Of a DNA stretch of 64,000 bases, positions 53,335 through 62,326 are shown piece after piece. A program made the position numbers and the translations under genes. The first letter of the stretch is position 1, and every line of letters begins with the position of its first letter. Below the pieces are notes generated by a model that saw only the letters and a program-made list of their open reading frames with translations, had not been told where the DNA came from and did no database searches. This DNA comes from Flavobacteriales bacterium (GTDB lineage Bacteria; Bacteroidota; Bacteroidia; Flavobacteriales_D; Parvicellaceae), in contig JAOASC010000015.1 in NCBI GenBank assembly GCA_025210295.1, positions 1 to 64,000 on the forward strand, written 5' to 3'.

Positions 53335-55998
53335 TTAAAATTGTGCCACTAATTTTAGGTTGAGTCTTCTTGAAGTGAGAAAAGAAGGAATAGAGTATTG
53401 CCTTCCTGTAACATCTGTTATCCATGTATAATTAATGGTATTAGCAATATCTAACAAGTTAAACACTTCTAAAGAAAGCCACATTTTATCAACTTTTTTC
53501 AGTAATGACTTCTTACTAAACTTACTTCGATTGGTATGCTCCCCTATTAAGTCTTTACTAAAACCAATATCTACCCTACGATATAAAGGTGTTCTTAAAG
53601 TATCTGGGTAACGCTCTGCCCCAGGAGGTCCGTATGGTAATCTAGAACCAACAGCAACAGTTAAATTCACTTTAAAAGTACTCCATTTTATTTTTTCGGT
53701 ATCCCATTCTTTAGGCATTTTATCCTGAAAAAACATCGAAAAACTGATACGTTGATCTGTTGGCCTAGGAATGTAACCTGGATTTACTTTGGTACTATCC
53801 ACTGCAACGTCGTCTGCAGTATAACCAAAGATAATTTGTTCTCCACTTGCATTAAAATAGTTATAATAATAATCATCTAAAATATCCTCTTCTGTTTTTA
53901 AATAAGATAATGAGGCATAAGATTCTATTCCCTTGATAAACTCCCCATTCACTTTAAAGTCTAAACCTTGTGCATAGGCTTTTGCATTATTTTTTCCATA
54001 ATACCTTATTCGAACATTATCAATTTCATAAGGGATAATGTCTGACATTAATTTATAGTAAGCTTCTGCACCAAACTTAAAGGGTCTATTTTTGATAAAG
54101 AAAGTATAATCTGTTCCCAACACAAAATGGATGGATTTCTGAGCTCGTATAGCTGGGTTTAATTCTCCTGATAAATACCTCATTTCTCTGTAAAAAGGAG
54201 GTTGATAATAAAAGCCTGTAGCAAATCTAAAAGACACATTTCTTCGGTAAATATCATTATCCTTAATAAAAAACCATGCAGGCTTATAGGTTAGGTTAAA
54301 TCTAGGCGAAACAACAGTTTGATTATTGTAAGTCCAGTAATTTGCTCGAACACCTAAATTCGCATTTAAATAACGACTGGAGTAGAAAGTGGTATCTAGA
54401 TAATAAGATGTATCACTAGTAATTACTGAATCTTGAATAATAACTTTAGTAGAATCAAAACTAAAATCTCTTTCAGTTTGAACAAACCCTGTTAGTCTAT
54501 TAGAGTTTAATTCAGTTTGGCTTTTCAATAAATAGCTTAACTCTAAATATTGGTAATCTTGAGCTGATGGTAAAGTATATCCGACAGAATCTGCTGGGTG
54601 AGGAAGATTAAATCGAGCTGAATCTATATACGTCCATTCACTTAACTTATCGTTAATCAATTCGTGTTGAAACTTAGTACCAAAACTCCATTTATAGCGA
54701 TCGCCAAAATATCTTCCCTGAACTGAAGCATTAAATACCGAAGCATCTAAGGTATTTCTAGCATGCTCCAAAAAAGCTCCAACCCCACGATTAAATGCTA
54801 CCTCACCATATTCGTCGCTTCCCAAATCTCGCTCCAACTCATCCAACTTATATTCGCCTAGCAAATCGAAATTTTCAAAAGCTTTTGAACGATAATAGGA
54901 AGTAATGTAATTCAATTCAAGTTTATCAGACAATTCTTGATTCAACTTTAAGGCCCCCATATATGTTTCAAACTCTGTGACTTCTTGCCCCTCATAAAAC
55001 ACAGTAAATCTTAATGCTTGGTTGATTGAACCAAAACTCGTCTCCCGATTTTGTGGCACCACTAAATATTTATTTTTAGAATAAGTTCCAAACAAGGTCA
55101 ATTTTGTTTTCTCATTCAAATAATAATTATACATTCCTTGATAATCAATAAATGTAGGTTTATAATCTCCTTTAGTATCTAATGCTCCTAGTAAATAGGA
55201 ATTGGTTCGATATCTTACACCAGTAATAAAGTTAGAACGTGTGTTTATGGTATCTTCTACATGAGCTGCAGCCCCCAATAAGCTAGCTGTAAATGACCCT
55301 TTGAAACGCTGGGGTTCTCTGTAAGTAATGTCTAAAACAGAAGATAATTTATCTCCATAATTTGCATTAAACCCACCTGCTGAAAAAAGAATATTATCGA
55401 CTAAATATGGGTTAACAAAACTCAACCCTTCTTGTTGACCAGAACGAGCCAAAAATGGTCGATAAACTTCTATTCCATTAACATATATTAAATTTTCATC
55501 AAAATTTCCTCCCCTTACATTATAGCCGGCAGACAACTCATTATTTTGAGAAACCCCAAATTGTGAAAACTGCAACACATTTTCAAGATTTTCAGATGGC
55601 GCTGAAATTTGACTAGGCTTAATTGGGTTTTCCCACCTTTCTAAAGTTCCTATTTTAGGCTTTTTGCCTTCTACATTTACAACTCCTATGGAAATATAAT
55701 CCAACTTAATATCAACTTTTTTAAGTTCATTCGGACTCAGTGTAAAAGCTACTTTCTTAGGGCTATATGCAACGCTAGAAATTTTTATTATAGTTTTCTT
55801 ATTAGCAGGAATTATTAACTCAAATTCACCTCTTTGATTAGAGACTGTTCCTCTTTTGGTTCCTTGAATACTAATATTAGCATCTTTTACAGGCTGCTCA
55901 ATCTCATTTTTAATGACACCCATTATCCGAGCAGTATTTTGCCCTAAAATACTAACTCCAAACAACAAGAATAAGAGAAAAAAAATACTTCTAACCAT
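53335..55998 (-). CDS. TonB-dependent receptor with carboxypeptidase-like regulatory domain
   Basis: 887 residues. Signal peptide about 1-19. CarboxypepD_reg-like domain about 22-105 (ARIMGVIKNEIEQPVKDANISIQGTKRGTVSNQRGEFEL). Plug domain about 125-240 (ISAPSENLENVLQFSQFGVSQNNELSAGYNVRGGNFDENLIYVNGIEVYRP). A 22-strand-type barrel follows, ending RRLNLKLVAQF with terminal Phe. It imports a large or scarce substrate across the outer membrane using TonB energy. There is no SusD partner, so it is not a SusCD pair. The adjacent upstream gene (56007-56639) encodes a protein with the same regulatory domain and an operon-like spacing of 8 bp. Substrate unknown. Confidence 0.93.
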   Translation of the reverse strand: MVRSIFFLLFLLFGVSILGQNTARIMGVIKNEIEQPVKDANISIQGTKRGTVSNQRGEFELIIPANKKTIIKISSVAYSPKKVAFTLSPNELKKVDIKLDYISIGVVNVEGKKPKIGTLERWENPIKPSQISAPSENLENVLQFSQFGVSQNNELSAGYNVRGGNFDENLIYVNGIEVYRPFLARSGQQEGLSFVNPYLVDNILFSAGGFNANYGDKLSSVLDITYREPQRFKGSFTASLLGAAAHVEDTINTRSNFITGVRYRTNSYLLGALDTKGDYKPTFIDYQGMYNYYLNEKTKLTLFGTYSKNKYLVVPQNRETSFGSINQALRFTVFYEGQEVTEFETYMGALKLNQELSDKLELNYITSYYRSKAFENFDLLGEYKLDELERDLGSDEYGEVAFNRGVGAFLEHARNTLDASVFNASVQGRYFGDRYKWSFGTKFQHELINDKLSEWTYIDSARFNLPHPADSVGYTLPSAQDYQYLELSYLLKSQTELNSNRLTGFVQTERDFSFDSTKVIIQDSVITSDTSYYLDTTFYSSRYLNANLGVRANYWTYNNQTVVSPRFNLTYKPAWFFIKDNDIYRRNVSFRFATGFYYQPPFYREMRYLSGELNPAIRAQKSIHFVLGTDYTFFIKNRPFKFGAEAYYKLMSDIIPYEIDNVRIRYYGKNNAKAYAQGLDFKVNGEFIKGIESYASLSYLKTEEDILDDYYYNYFNASGEQIIFGYTADDVAVDSTKVNPGYIPRPTDQRISFSMFFQDKMPKEWDTEKIKWSTFKVNLTVAVGSRLPYGPPGAERYPDTLRTPLYRRVDIGFSKDLIGEHTNRSKFSKKSLLKKVDKMWLSLEVFNLLDIANTINYTWITDVTGRQYSIPSFLTSRRLNLKLVAQF

Positions 55999-56006
55999 TA
56001 GAATGC

Positions 56007-56639
56007 TTATTGCCTTTTAAAGTCTCCATTTTTCCATGACTGAATAAATTTAGACCAAGCTATAGGGTTTAAAAGATTGTTGGGTGGTAATTGACCAGCG
56101 TAATATAGTTTATTTTGTACTTGTTGCATTTGATAATTATAATTCATACTTCCATTCATTGGAATACCATCAGCCATTTCTTTTAATTCAGCCTGTGCTA
56201 AATTATGGACAGCTCGTTTATAATCATCATTAGGGATTTCAACATTGACAAAAGCTTCTGCAAATTGCTCTTTAGAAGGCCATGGGTAGATGACGGCTAC
56301 TGGAAGCATTATTGTATCAGTTGTTAGCACATGTATTAATGAATATCGATCTTCTTTTAAGGTATCTGGAATAACATAATAAGAAGTTTTAAACCCAACT
56401 GAAGAAAAGCGAATCGAATCACCTTTATGGGCAACAAAAGAGAAATAACCGAAATAATCTGAAATCGTTCCACGCTTAGAAGACTTATCTAAAACAGTAC
56501 AATAAGGCACTGGTTCTAGGCTATCCCCAGAAACGACTACTCCACTAAATTGTATTAACTGATGGCGGGTTGTATCCTGTGAAAACACGACTACTTTTCC
56601 CAATAACAAAATCACAATTACTACAATCCAATTTTTCAT
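56007..56639 (-). CDS. Secreted protein with carboxypeptidase-like regulatory domain
   Basis: 210 residues from the ATG at 56639. A 30-codon in-frame extension runs back through the terminator at 56705-56737 and is not credible. Signal peptide about 1-22 (MKNWIVVIVILLLGKVVVFSQ). CarboxypepD_reg-like domain about 30-105 (IQFSGVVVSGDSLEPVPYCTVLDKSSKRGTISDYFGYFSFVAHKGDSIRFSSVGF). The C-terminal half is Gln/Asn-rich and helical (NYNYQMQQVQNKLYYAG). It lies 8 bp upstream of the TonB receptor and is probably translated with it, perhaps as an accessory envelope protein. Confidence 0.82.
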   Translation of the reverse strand: MKNWIVVIVILLLGKVVVFSQDTTRHQLIQFSGVVVSGDSLEPVPYCTVLDKSSKRGTISDYFGYFSFVAHKGDSIRFSSVGFKTSYYVIPDTLKEDRYSLIHVLTTDTIMLPVAVIYPWPSKEQFAEAFVNVEIPNDDYKRAVHNLAQAELKEMADGIPMNGSMNYNYQMQQVQNKLYYAGQLPPNNLLNPIAWSKFIQSWKNGDFKRQ

Positions 56640-56704
56640 TTTATCGATATTAAAATTATAACCTATAACTATTTTCTTTGGTGTTATATTGTGTAAAAAT
56701 ACAA

Positions 56705-56737
56705 AAAAAGCCTTGAGAAAAATCCCCAAGGCTTTTT
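56705..56737 (-). terminator. Terminator of the choice-of-anchor J gene
   Basis: AAAAAGCCTTG (56705-56715) with CAAGGCTTTTT (56727-56737). On the minus strand it follows the stop at 56760 by 22 bp. Confidence 0.85.
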
Positions 56738-56759
56738 AATTTTTCGATTGATATTTTAG

Positions 56760-58562
56760 TTATTTGGCAACCACCATAGATTTAGTTATTGTTCCTTGAT
56801 TGGTTGTAATTGTATACTGATAAACCCCTTGTGACATTTCATTGGTGTTTACATTAATCGCATGCTTTCCTTTTGCTTGATTGATTTCAGTATTTGTGAA
56901 AATAACTTTACCATTGATATCAGTAATTTTTAGCGTAACATCAGATTTTTCGTTTAAAACATATCCAATAACTGTTTGCCCTTTTGCTGGATTAGGTCTA
57001 TTCTGACTTAAAGTTACCAACGCTTCATTTTCTTTTATACCTACACCATAATTTTCAAAATCTAAACGAATGGCCGGAACAAATCCCCATCCTAAATATC
57101 TATTGACAGCATTATTAGTTCCAAAAGGACCGTATACTGTTGTCGAAAGATCAGGGTTCCCTCCATTATTGGCACTTAAAACAATTGGCTTATCTTCTGC
57201 AAAATCAGACTCTATTTCTATAATATATTCTTTATTTGCCTCTAAAGTTACTGGTGTAGCTAACCTTATTGACGTCCAGTTACCAATATCAGATGGAGCC
57301 ACATTATAATCAAGAGCTAACAACTCATTCACATCTTGTATTCCTGAAAGAACCTCATGAATTCTAAGTGTATAAAGCTCGTTAGTTGACGTCCCTTGTT
57401 CAAATTTAACATCTACCTCATATAACGTTACTTCACTTGTAATTAGGTAGCTCGCTCCAACGGCAATTAGGTCATCATCATCAAAAGTTCTTGTTGAAGT
57501 CGTTTCCTTATAATGAGACATCGTAAACTCTGTAATATTATATGTACTTGTACCAACATTATCACTTCCCTCTTCATCTGTAGGAAGCGTAAATGTTTCT
57601 GTTAGACTTTCTATAACAGAAGGTGTATACGTTGAGTTTGTTGTCCAAATAGTATCTTTATCATAAGGTTCGATAGAATCCAAAACAATCGTTTCTGTAT
57701 ATACACTTCCAGATGTAGAACCACTGATATCAATAGCTACTGAAACATTATATTGAGTTTGCGTTCCTTTATTGACAATAACTGCACCTGTTTGCGCTAT
57801 TGACGTTTGGCTTGTTGGCAATTCACTAAATTCTTGAGTTTGATTAAAGTTTGCATCAAACACATCTGCCACAGCTAAATTATTACTCAAAGCATCAAGA
57901 ACAACAACATTATCTAAATTGAACTGAGCGCCATCTTGCCCTGTATAATGAAAAGCAAATTTCACTTGATTCATTCCAGCTCCAGTAAAGTTACTAATAT
58001 CTACATACGCTGTTGTCCATTCATATTGTTCCCAATCATTACTATGAGTCGCCTCTAATAAGGTGGTATCATCTTCCACCCATAAAGTATCACTCCAAGT
58101 CGCTCCATTGTCTGTTGAAACAAATAAGCTAATATCAGCAAAATCATTAGGGGCCACATGCCAGTGAATACTTGTGTTAAAGTCAAATTGTAAATGAACA
58201 GTAGAAGAACTAGGAGTTGATAAATCTATTGCAGGCGTTTCTAAATATTCATCATGAACATCAGTTGCATTATCGAATAAAACAGAAGCACAGCTTCCTG
58301 GGTTCCCACCAGAGTTAGCATGCCATTCTTGTTCAGCAGTCGTTATAGTTGAAGAAGAACCACTGTACTCAGTCCATCCTGCAGGCGGAAATGTTCCACT
58401 CTCAAAATCTTCAGATAAATAGGATGCTTTAAGCCTAGCTGGTTGTTGCTTAGACGATTTAACATTTTTATTCTTAGCCGTATAATCCCCAAAATAACTA
58501 CTCTGAGCTAACAAAGTAGAAGAGGCTAAGATAACACTCAAAGAAAGGTAGATATTTCTCAT
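56760..58562 (-). CDS. T9SS-exported choice-of-anchor J (adhesin-like) protein
   Basis: 600 residues. Signal peptide about 1-19 (ending STLLAQ). A choice-of-anchor J / cleaved-adhesin domain spans about 48-220: LSEDFESGTFPPAGWTEYSGSSS, then SVLFDNATDVHDEYLETPAIDLS and VKFAFHYTGQDGAQFNLDNVVV. A middle beta region follows. The C-terminal 75 residues (ALVTLSQNRPNPAKGQTVIGY to TKSMVVAK) form a type A T9SS sorting domain. In Bacteroidota such proteins are surface adhesins or protease-linked modules. Monocistronic, with its own promoter and terminator. Confidence 0.9.
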   Translation of the reverse strand: MRNIYLSLSVILASSTLLAQSSYFGDYTAKNKNVKSSKQQPARLKASYLSEDFESGTFPPAGWTEYSGSSSTITTAEQEWHANSGGNPGSCASVLFDNATDVHDEYLETPAIDLSTPSSSTVHLQFDFNTSIHWHVAPNDFADISLFVSTDNGATWSDTLWVEDDTTLLEATHSNDWEQYEWTTAYVDISNFTGAGMNQVKFAFHYTGQDGAQFNLDNVVVLDALSNNLAVADVFDANFNQTQEFSELPTSQTSIAQTGAVIVNKGTQTQYNVSVAIDISGSTSGSVYTETIVLDSIEPYDKDTIWTTNSTYTPSVIESLTETFTLPTDEEGSDNVGTSTYNITEFTMSHYKETTSTRTFDDDDLIAVGASYLITSEVTLYEVDVKFEQGTSTNELYTLRIHEVLSGIQDVNELLALDYNVAPSDIGNWTSIRLATPVTLEANKEYIIEIESDFAEDKPIVLSANNGGNPDLSTTVYGPFGTNNAVNRYLGWGFVPAIRLDFENYGVGIKENEALVTLSQNRPNPAKGQTVIGYVLNEKSDVTLKITDINGKVIFTNTEINQAKGKHAINVNTNEMSQGVYQYTITTNQGTITKSMVVAK

Positions 58563-58591
58563 GTTAATTTAATTTTAATTTATTGTTATCA

Positions 58592-58599
58592 CAAATTTA
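58592..58599 (-). promoter_or_regulatory. -7 element of the choice-of-anchor J gene
   Basis: Exact TAAATTTG on the minus strand, 30 bp before the ATG at 58562. No TTG at the expected distance upstream. Confidence 0.45.
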
Positions 58600-58692
58600 G
58601 TGTTTTTTACTGACTGCTATTGGTTTTTTTATCAACAGCGATGAATTAATCGTCTGTTTTTCTTATTTTTAGCCCAAAAGAATACCAAAATT

Positions 58693-59739
58693 ATGAAACA
58701 GCTTTTACTCTTCATTCCACTTTTACCACTATTAACATATGGACAAATAACCATCTCCGATAATAATTTCCCTAATAGTGGCGACCAATATGTATATAGT
58801 AATGCTAACACAAATGGTTTGGACATTTCTTTAACTGGAAGTAATATAAGCTGGGATTACTCCCAACTTACCAATATAAATCAAGACACAACCACCTATG
58901 TAGCTGTTACTTCTACCCCATTTGCTTATCAGTTTTATTTTAACAACTCTTTTATTTACCCAGACTATAAAGCTGATTATGGTATTAAAGGTATTGAGAT
59001 CAATGCCTTTAATCAAGTAACGATTTCTGATGTTTTTAACTTTCACAAAAAAAATAGCTCTTCACTTGAAATGGTTGGTTTTGGTGCAAACATCAACGGG
59101 ATACCAGCCTCAATTAAATATGATACTATAGATCAACTATACCCCCTACCCCTTAGCTATGGAGCTAGTGATTCAACCTCGGCATATTACCTCTTAGATG
59201 TTCCTTCTCTAGGAGCTTATGGTCAACATATACAAAGAAAAGTAGCAGTTGATGGTTGGGGAAGTATCGTAACACCTTACCAAACTTACAATCAATGTTT
59301 AAGGGTAAAAACTACCTTATACCAAAGAGACACACTAAAAGTTCAGCAACCTTTCCCTTTACCAGGTGTAGCGTTTAATAGACCTGTGCAAACAACATAT
59401 GAATGGTTTGTAAACGGTGTAGGCGTTCCTGTTTTTTCAATAACTCAACAAGGAAATACGATTTCAAATGCCAAATATCTTGATGCCAACACCTCTAGTT
59501 TTGTAGAACATCAAAATAACTTTGACCTCAAAATATATCCTAATCCATCTAATTCTATCATCAATATTTCTACTTCACAAAAAGATGGTACGATGCATAT
59601 CATTGACTACTCTGGAAAACTTCTTTATTCAGGAGCCTACAAAACATCAATTGATATTTCAAATTATCCTAAAGGTCAGTATGTTCTCACCTTAACTCAT
59701 GAAGGGCAAAAAGGTAGTTTAACAATTCAAAAACAATAA
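58693..59739 (+). CDS. Secreted protein with type A T9SS sorting domain
   Basis: 348 residues. Signal peptide about 1-18 (ending TYGQ). The central region (about 20-265) is beta-rich with no family I recognise; it includes LKVQQPFPLPGVAFNRPVQTTYEWFVNGVGVPVFSITQQGNTI. The last 75 residues (FDLKIYPNPSNSIINISTS, TSIDISNYPKGQYVLTLTHEGQKG) are a type A T9SS signal. It is followed after 1 bp by the MazG-like gene, with which it may share a transcript. Confidence 0.85.
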   Translation: MKQLLLFIPLLPLLTYGQITISDNNFPNSGDQYVYSNANTNGLDISLTGSNISWDYSQLTNINQDTTTYVAVTSTPFAYQFYFNNSFIYPDYKADYGIKGIEINAFNQVTISDVFNFHKKNSSSLEMVGFGANINGIPASIKYDTIDQLYPLPLSYGASDSTSAYYLLDVPSLGAYGQHIQRKVAVDGWGSIVTPYQTYNQCLRVKTTLYQRDTLKVQQPFPLPGVAFNRPVQTTYEWFVNGVGVPVFSITQQGNTISNAKYLDANTSSFVEHQNNFDLKIYPNPSNSIINISTSQKDGTMHIIDYSGKLLYSGAYKTSIDISNYPKGQYVLTLTHEGQKGSLTIQKQ

Positions 59740-59740
59740 G

Positions 59741-60067
59741 ATGACCATTACTGAAGCTCAAAACATCGTTGACAAATGGATTAAAGAATATGGTGTTCGT
59801 TATTTTAATGAATTAACCAATATGGCTATGCTTACCGAAGAAGTTGGTGAAGTTGCAAGAATTATCGCGAGAAGATATGGCGAACAATCTGAAAAAGAAT
59901 CTGATAAAAACAAAGATTTGGCAGACGAGATGGCTGATGTCCTTTTTGTTTTGATATGCCTCGCCAACCAAACAGGAATTGACTTAGAGCAAGCATTAGC
60001 TAAAAACCTTAATAAGAAAACGCAAAGAGATGCCGATAGGCATATCAATAATAAAAAATTGACCTAA
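59741..60067 (+). CDS. MazG-like nucleotide pyrophosphohydrolase
   Basis: 108 residues. All-alpha NTP-PPase family with metal-binding acids in MLTEEVGEVARIIARR (EExxE) and KDLADEMADVLFVLICLANQTGIDLEQAL (ExxD). The single-domain length matches the small house-cleaning type. It hydrolyses NTP or dNTP to NMP and pyrophosphate; exact substrates are not predictable. Confidence 0.9.
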   Translation: MTITEAQNIVDKWIKEYGVRYFNELTNMAMLTEEVGEVARIIARRYGEQSEKESDKNKDLADEMADVLFVLICLANQTGIDLEQALAKNLNKKTQRDADRHINNKKLT

Positions 60068-60084
60068 TTGATATGATTTAATTG

Positions 60085-61470
60085 ATGAATTGGTGGGGTA
60101 AAATATCGAACCTAAGTGTTAAGGCTGAAATGAACAGTTCAGAAATAAGGTCTTTACAACTCACCAATCGACTTATTTTTATCTCTGGAATTTTAGCGAG
60201 TTGTTATATTCCTATTTTAATATGGATCAATGCTTTTTGGATGACCTTGCAACTAATCCTACTTTCCTCAGTTGCTTTTGTCTTTTTATTTTTCCCAAGA
60301 AATAGTAAACTAAATCATGCCACTCCAATCATTGCTTTAGCTGCTATTTATCATATGGCTACTGTTTCTATTGTCATTCCAGGAAGTCAATTGGAACTAT
60401 ATTTAATACTTATTGCTTTAATTCAACTTGCTGCAATTAAAAACCACAGCCTGTCTTATCTTATTTTTGGAACGAGTATTTTTGCTTACTTCCTCAGCGT
60501 TTATACACAGACATTTATTACTCCAATTATTGTGATGACTGAAACGCAACAATTAGTAATGGTAATTTTAAATATTTTAGGAGTCTTCTTAGGTGGCTTT
60601 TATCTTGTTTTTCAGATCAAATTAACAAACTATAAATATAAAAATGACATCTTAAAAGAAAGGCAAGAGGTCATTAATAAAAATAAGAGAATTGAACGTC
60701 AAGTGGGGATAATTGAAGATGCACACAAAGAAATTACGGATAGTATCAATTATAGTAAACGTATTCAAAATGCGATTTTGCCGTCTCAAAAGAAACGAAT
60801 CAGTCTCTTACCCAATTCTTTTATTCTATATAAACCTAAAGATATTGTTGCTGGAGATTTTTATTGGGTTGAAGAAAAAGGAAATCAAACATATTTTGCT
60901 GTAGGAGATTGTACTGGACATGGAGTTCCTGGTGCGATGATGAGTGTTATATGTACCAATGCTTTGAATAGAGCCCTTAATGAATATAACACCCTATCCC
61001 CTGACAAGGTCTTGAATAAAACACGTTCTTTAGTAATCGAAAGTTTGGAAACCAATCTTAACAATGTTAAAGATGGTATGGACATCGCTCTGTGTTCGAT
61101 AGAAGGACAGACCTTAAACTATGCGGGAGCCAACATTAAATTATACATCATTAGAAATAATGAAATCTTAGAATTTAAACCAGATAAACAACCCATTGGC
61201 CAATACATCAAGGCAGCAACACCATTTAACAACCACCTTATAACATTAGAAAAAGAAGACTGTATATATTTAGTTACAGATGGCTATGTAGATCAGTTCG
61301 GAGGAGAAAAGTTAAAGAAGTTTAAAACACCTCAACTAAAAAAAACGTTATTAGAAGCTTGCAAGCTACCTATTAACCAACAAAAAGATTTTTTAAATCA
61401 GACCTTTGAAAATTGGAAAGGGGGCTTAGAACAGATTGATGATGTTTGTATTATGGGAGTCCGTATTTAA
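60085..61470 (+). CDS. Membrane SpoIIE-family serine phosphatase
   Basis: 461 residues from the ATG at 60085; a TTG one codon earlier is in frame. About five or six membrane spans occur between residues 25 and 175 (7TM-like sensor region), then a short coiled segment. The SpoIIE phosphatase domain occupies about 215-461: ILYKPKDIVAGDFYWVEEKG, FAVGDCTGHGVPGAMMSVIC, VKDGMDIALCSIEG and YLVTDGYVDQFGGEKLKKF. It has the same catalytic domain as 47080-49386 but a membrane-embedded instead of TPR sensor. The convergent YceI gene overlaps its last 4 bp. Confidence 0.93.
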   Translation: MNWWGKISNLSVKAEMNSSEIRSLQLTNRLIFISGILASCYIPILIWINAFWMTLQLILLSSVAFVFLFFPRNSKLNHATPIIALAAIYHMATVSIVIPGSQLELYLILIALIQLAAIKNHSLSYLIFGTSIFAYFLSVYTQTFITPIIVMTETQQLVMVILNILGVFLGGFYLVFQIKLTNYKYKNDILKERQEVINKNKRIERQVGIIEDAHKEITDSINYSKRIQNAILPSQKKRISLLPNSFILYKPKDIVAGDFYWVEEKGNQTYFAVGDCTGHGVPGAMMSVICTNALNRALNEYNTLSPDKVLNKTRSLVIESLETNLNNVKDGMDIALCSIEGQTLNYAGANIKLYIIRNNEILEFKPDKQPIGQYIKAATPFNNHLITLEKEDCIYLVTDGYVDQFGGEKLKKFKTPQLKKTLLEACKLPINQQKDFLNQTFENWKGGLEQIDDVCIMGVRI

Positions 61471-61994
61471 TACTTAGCGGTTAAAGCTACTTCTATCTTA
61501 TCTGAAAAACCTTTTATTTTTGCATTGTCTAGCCCAAACATTGTCCCATCAATCATAAAAGAAGCTTTTATTACTGTTTCTCCTGATTTATTGGTTAGCA
61601 ATCCATGAGTTGAAAAAGGAACAGTTACGCCTTTAATAGTCATATCACCTTCTACTTGAACAATGTGGCGTCCCTCTTTATGAATAGCAGTACTTGAAGA
61701 GATTTTACCTGTAAATTTTGCAGCAGGAAACAAACTAGCACTCATATTATTTTCATTAATAAAATGTTCTTGCATCAATCCTTTTTTAAAAACAAAACTT
61801 TCGATAGGCACAACAAATAACACCGTTTTTTTATCTAAGTTTATTTTACTCTCAAAAGTATTAGTCTGAGCTTTTACCTCTTTTTTCTCAACAGCATGAA
61901 AAAGAATATTTCCTGATTGAACTGATTTTTCTTGAGCCCAACCAACAATTGAAAGTCCGATACAAGTTGCAAATAATAACAGTAAATTTTTCAT
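61467..61994 (-). CDS. YceI-family periplasmic protein
   Basis: 175 residues. Signal peptide about 1-20 (ending GWAQ). YceI lipocalin-like beta-barrel: SFVFKKGLMQEHFINENNMSASLFPAAKFTGKI, VEGDMTIKGVTVPF and the C-terminal KGFSDKIEVALTAKY. These bind isoprenoid or other lipophilic molecules. It ends by overlapping the convergent phosphatase gene by 4 bp. Confidence 0.9.
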   Translation of the reverse strand: MKNLLLLFATCIGLSIVGWAQEKSVQSGNILFHAVEKKEVKAQTNTFESKINLDKKTVLFVVPIESFVFKKGLMQEHFINENNMSASLFPAAKFTGKISSSTAIHKEGRHIVQVEGDMTIKGVTVPFSTHGLLTNKSGETVIKASFMIDGTMFGLDNAKIKGFSDKIEVALTAKY

Positions 61995-62082
61995 GTTTGA
62001 TTTTTTTATAAATGTAGTAATATTTTTAAATGTTCTCTTCTATTTTTCTATGAATCTCCAAAATTTAATGACCATAATGTAC

Positions 62083-62325
62083 TTATAAGGCTAAATGTGC
62101 TCCATCACAATATGGAGGGTTTGCTGTTAATTTACAAGTACACAAATTAGCTTGTTGCCTAAATTTTGATTGAAAAACAAGTGGTTTAATTGTCGTTTCT
62201 CGATGTTCCCCATCACAGAATGGTTGAGCCTTAGACCTTCCACAAGAACACCATACGTATTGTTTCTGTCTTTCTAGCATAACTGTTTCAGGAATTTTCC
62301 CAGCAATAAGTGTTTTACTCTTCAT
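62083..62325 (-). CDS. Double-CDGSH iron-sulfur protein
   Basis: 80 residues from the ATG at 62325, the start nearest the conserved TLIAGKIPETV; an alternative ATG is at 62340. There are two CDGSH-type motifs: CSCGRSKAQPFCDGEH and CTCKLTANPPYCDGAH. Each should bind a [2Fe-2S] cluster through three Cys and one His, as in the two-motif Miner2 type. The longer upstream frame overlaps the BY-kinase tail and is not credible. The chosen start is 1 bp after the kinase stop, so translation is coupled to the kinase. A redox or cluster-transfer role is expected; its link to exopolysaccharide control is unclear. Confidence 0.88.
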   Translation of the reverse strand: MKSKTLIAGKIPETVMLERQKQYVWCSCGRSKAQPFCDGEHRETTIKPLVFQSKFRQQANLCTCKLTANPPYCDGAHLAL

Positions 62326-62326
62326 C

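Noticed and set aside
56640-56729. 30-residue N-terminal extension of the carboxypeptidase-like regulatory protein
   Set aside because: It crosses a terminator and precedes an obvious signal peptide that starts at 56639.
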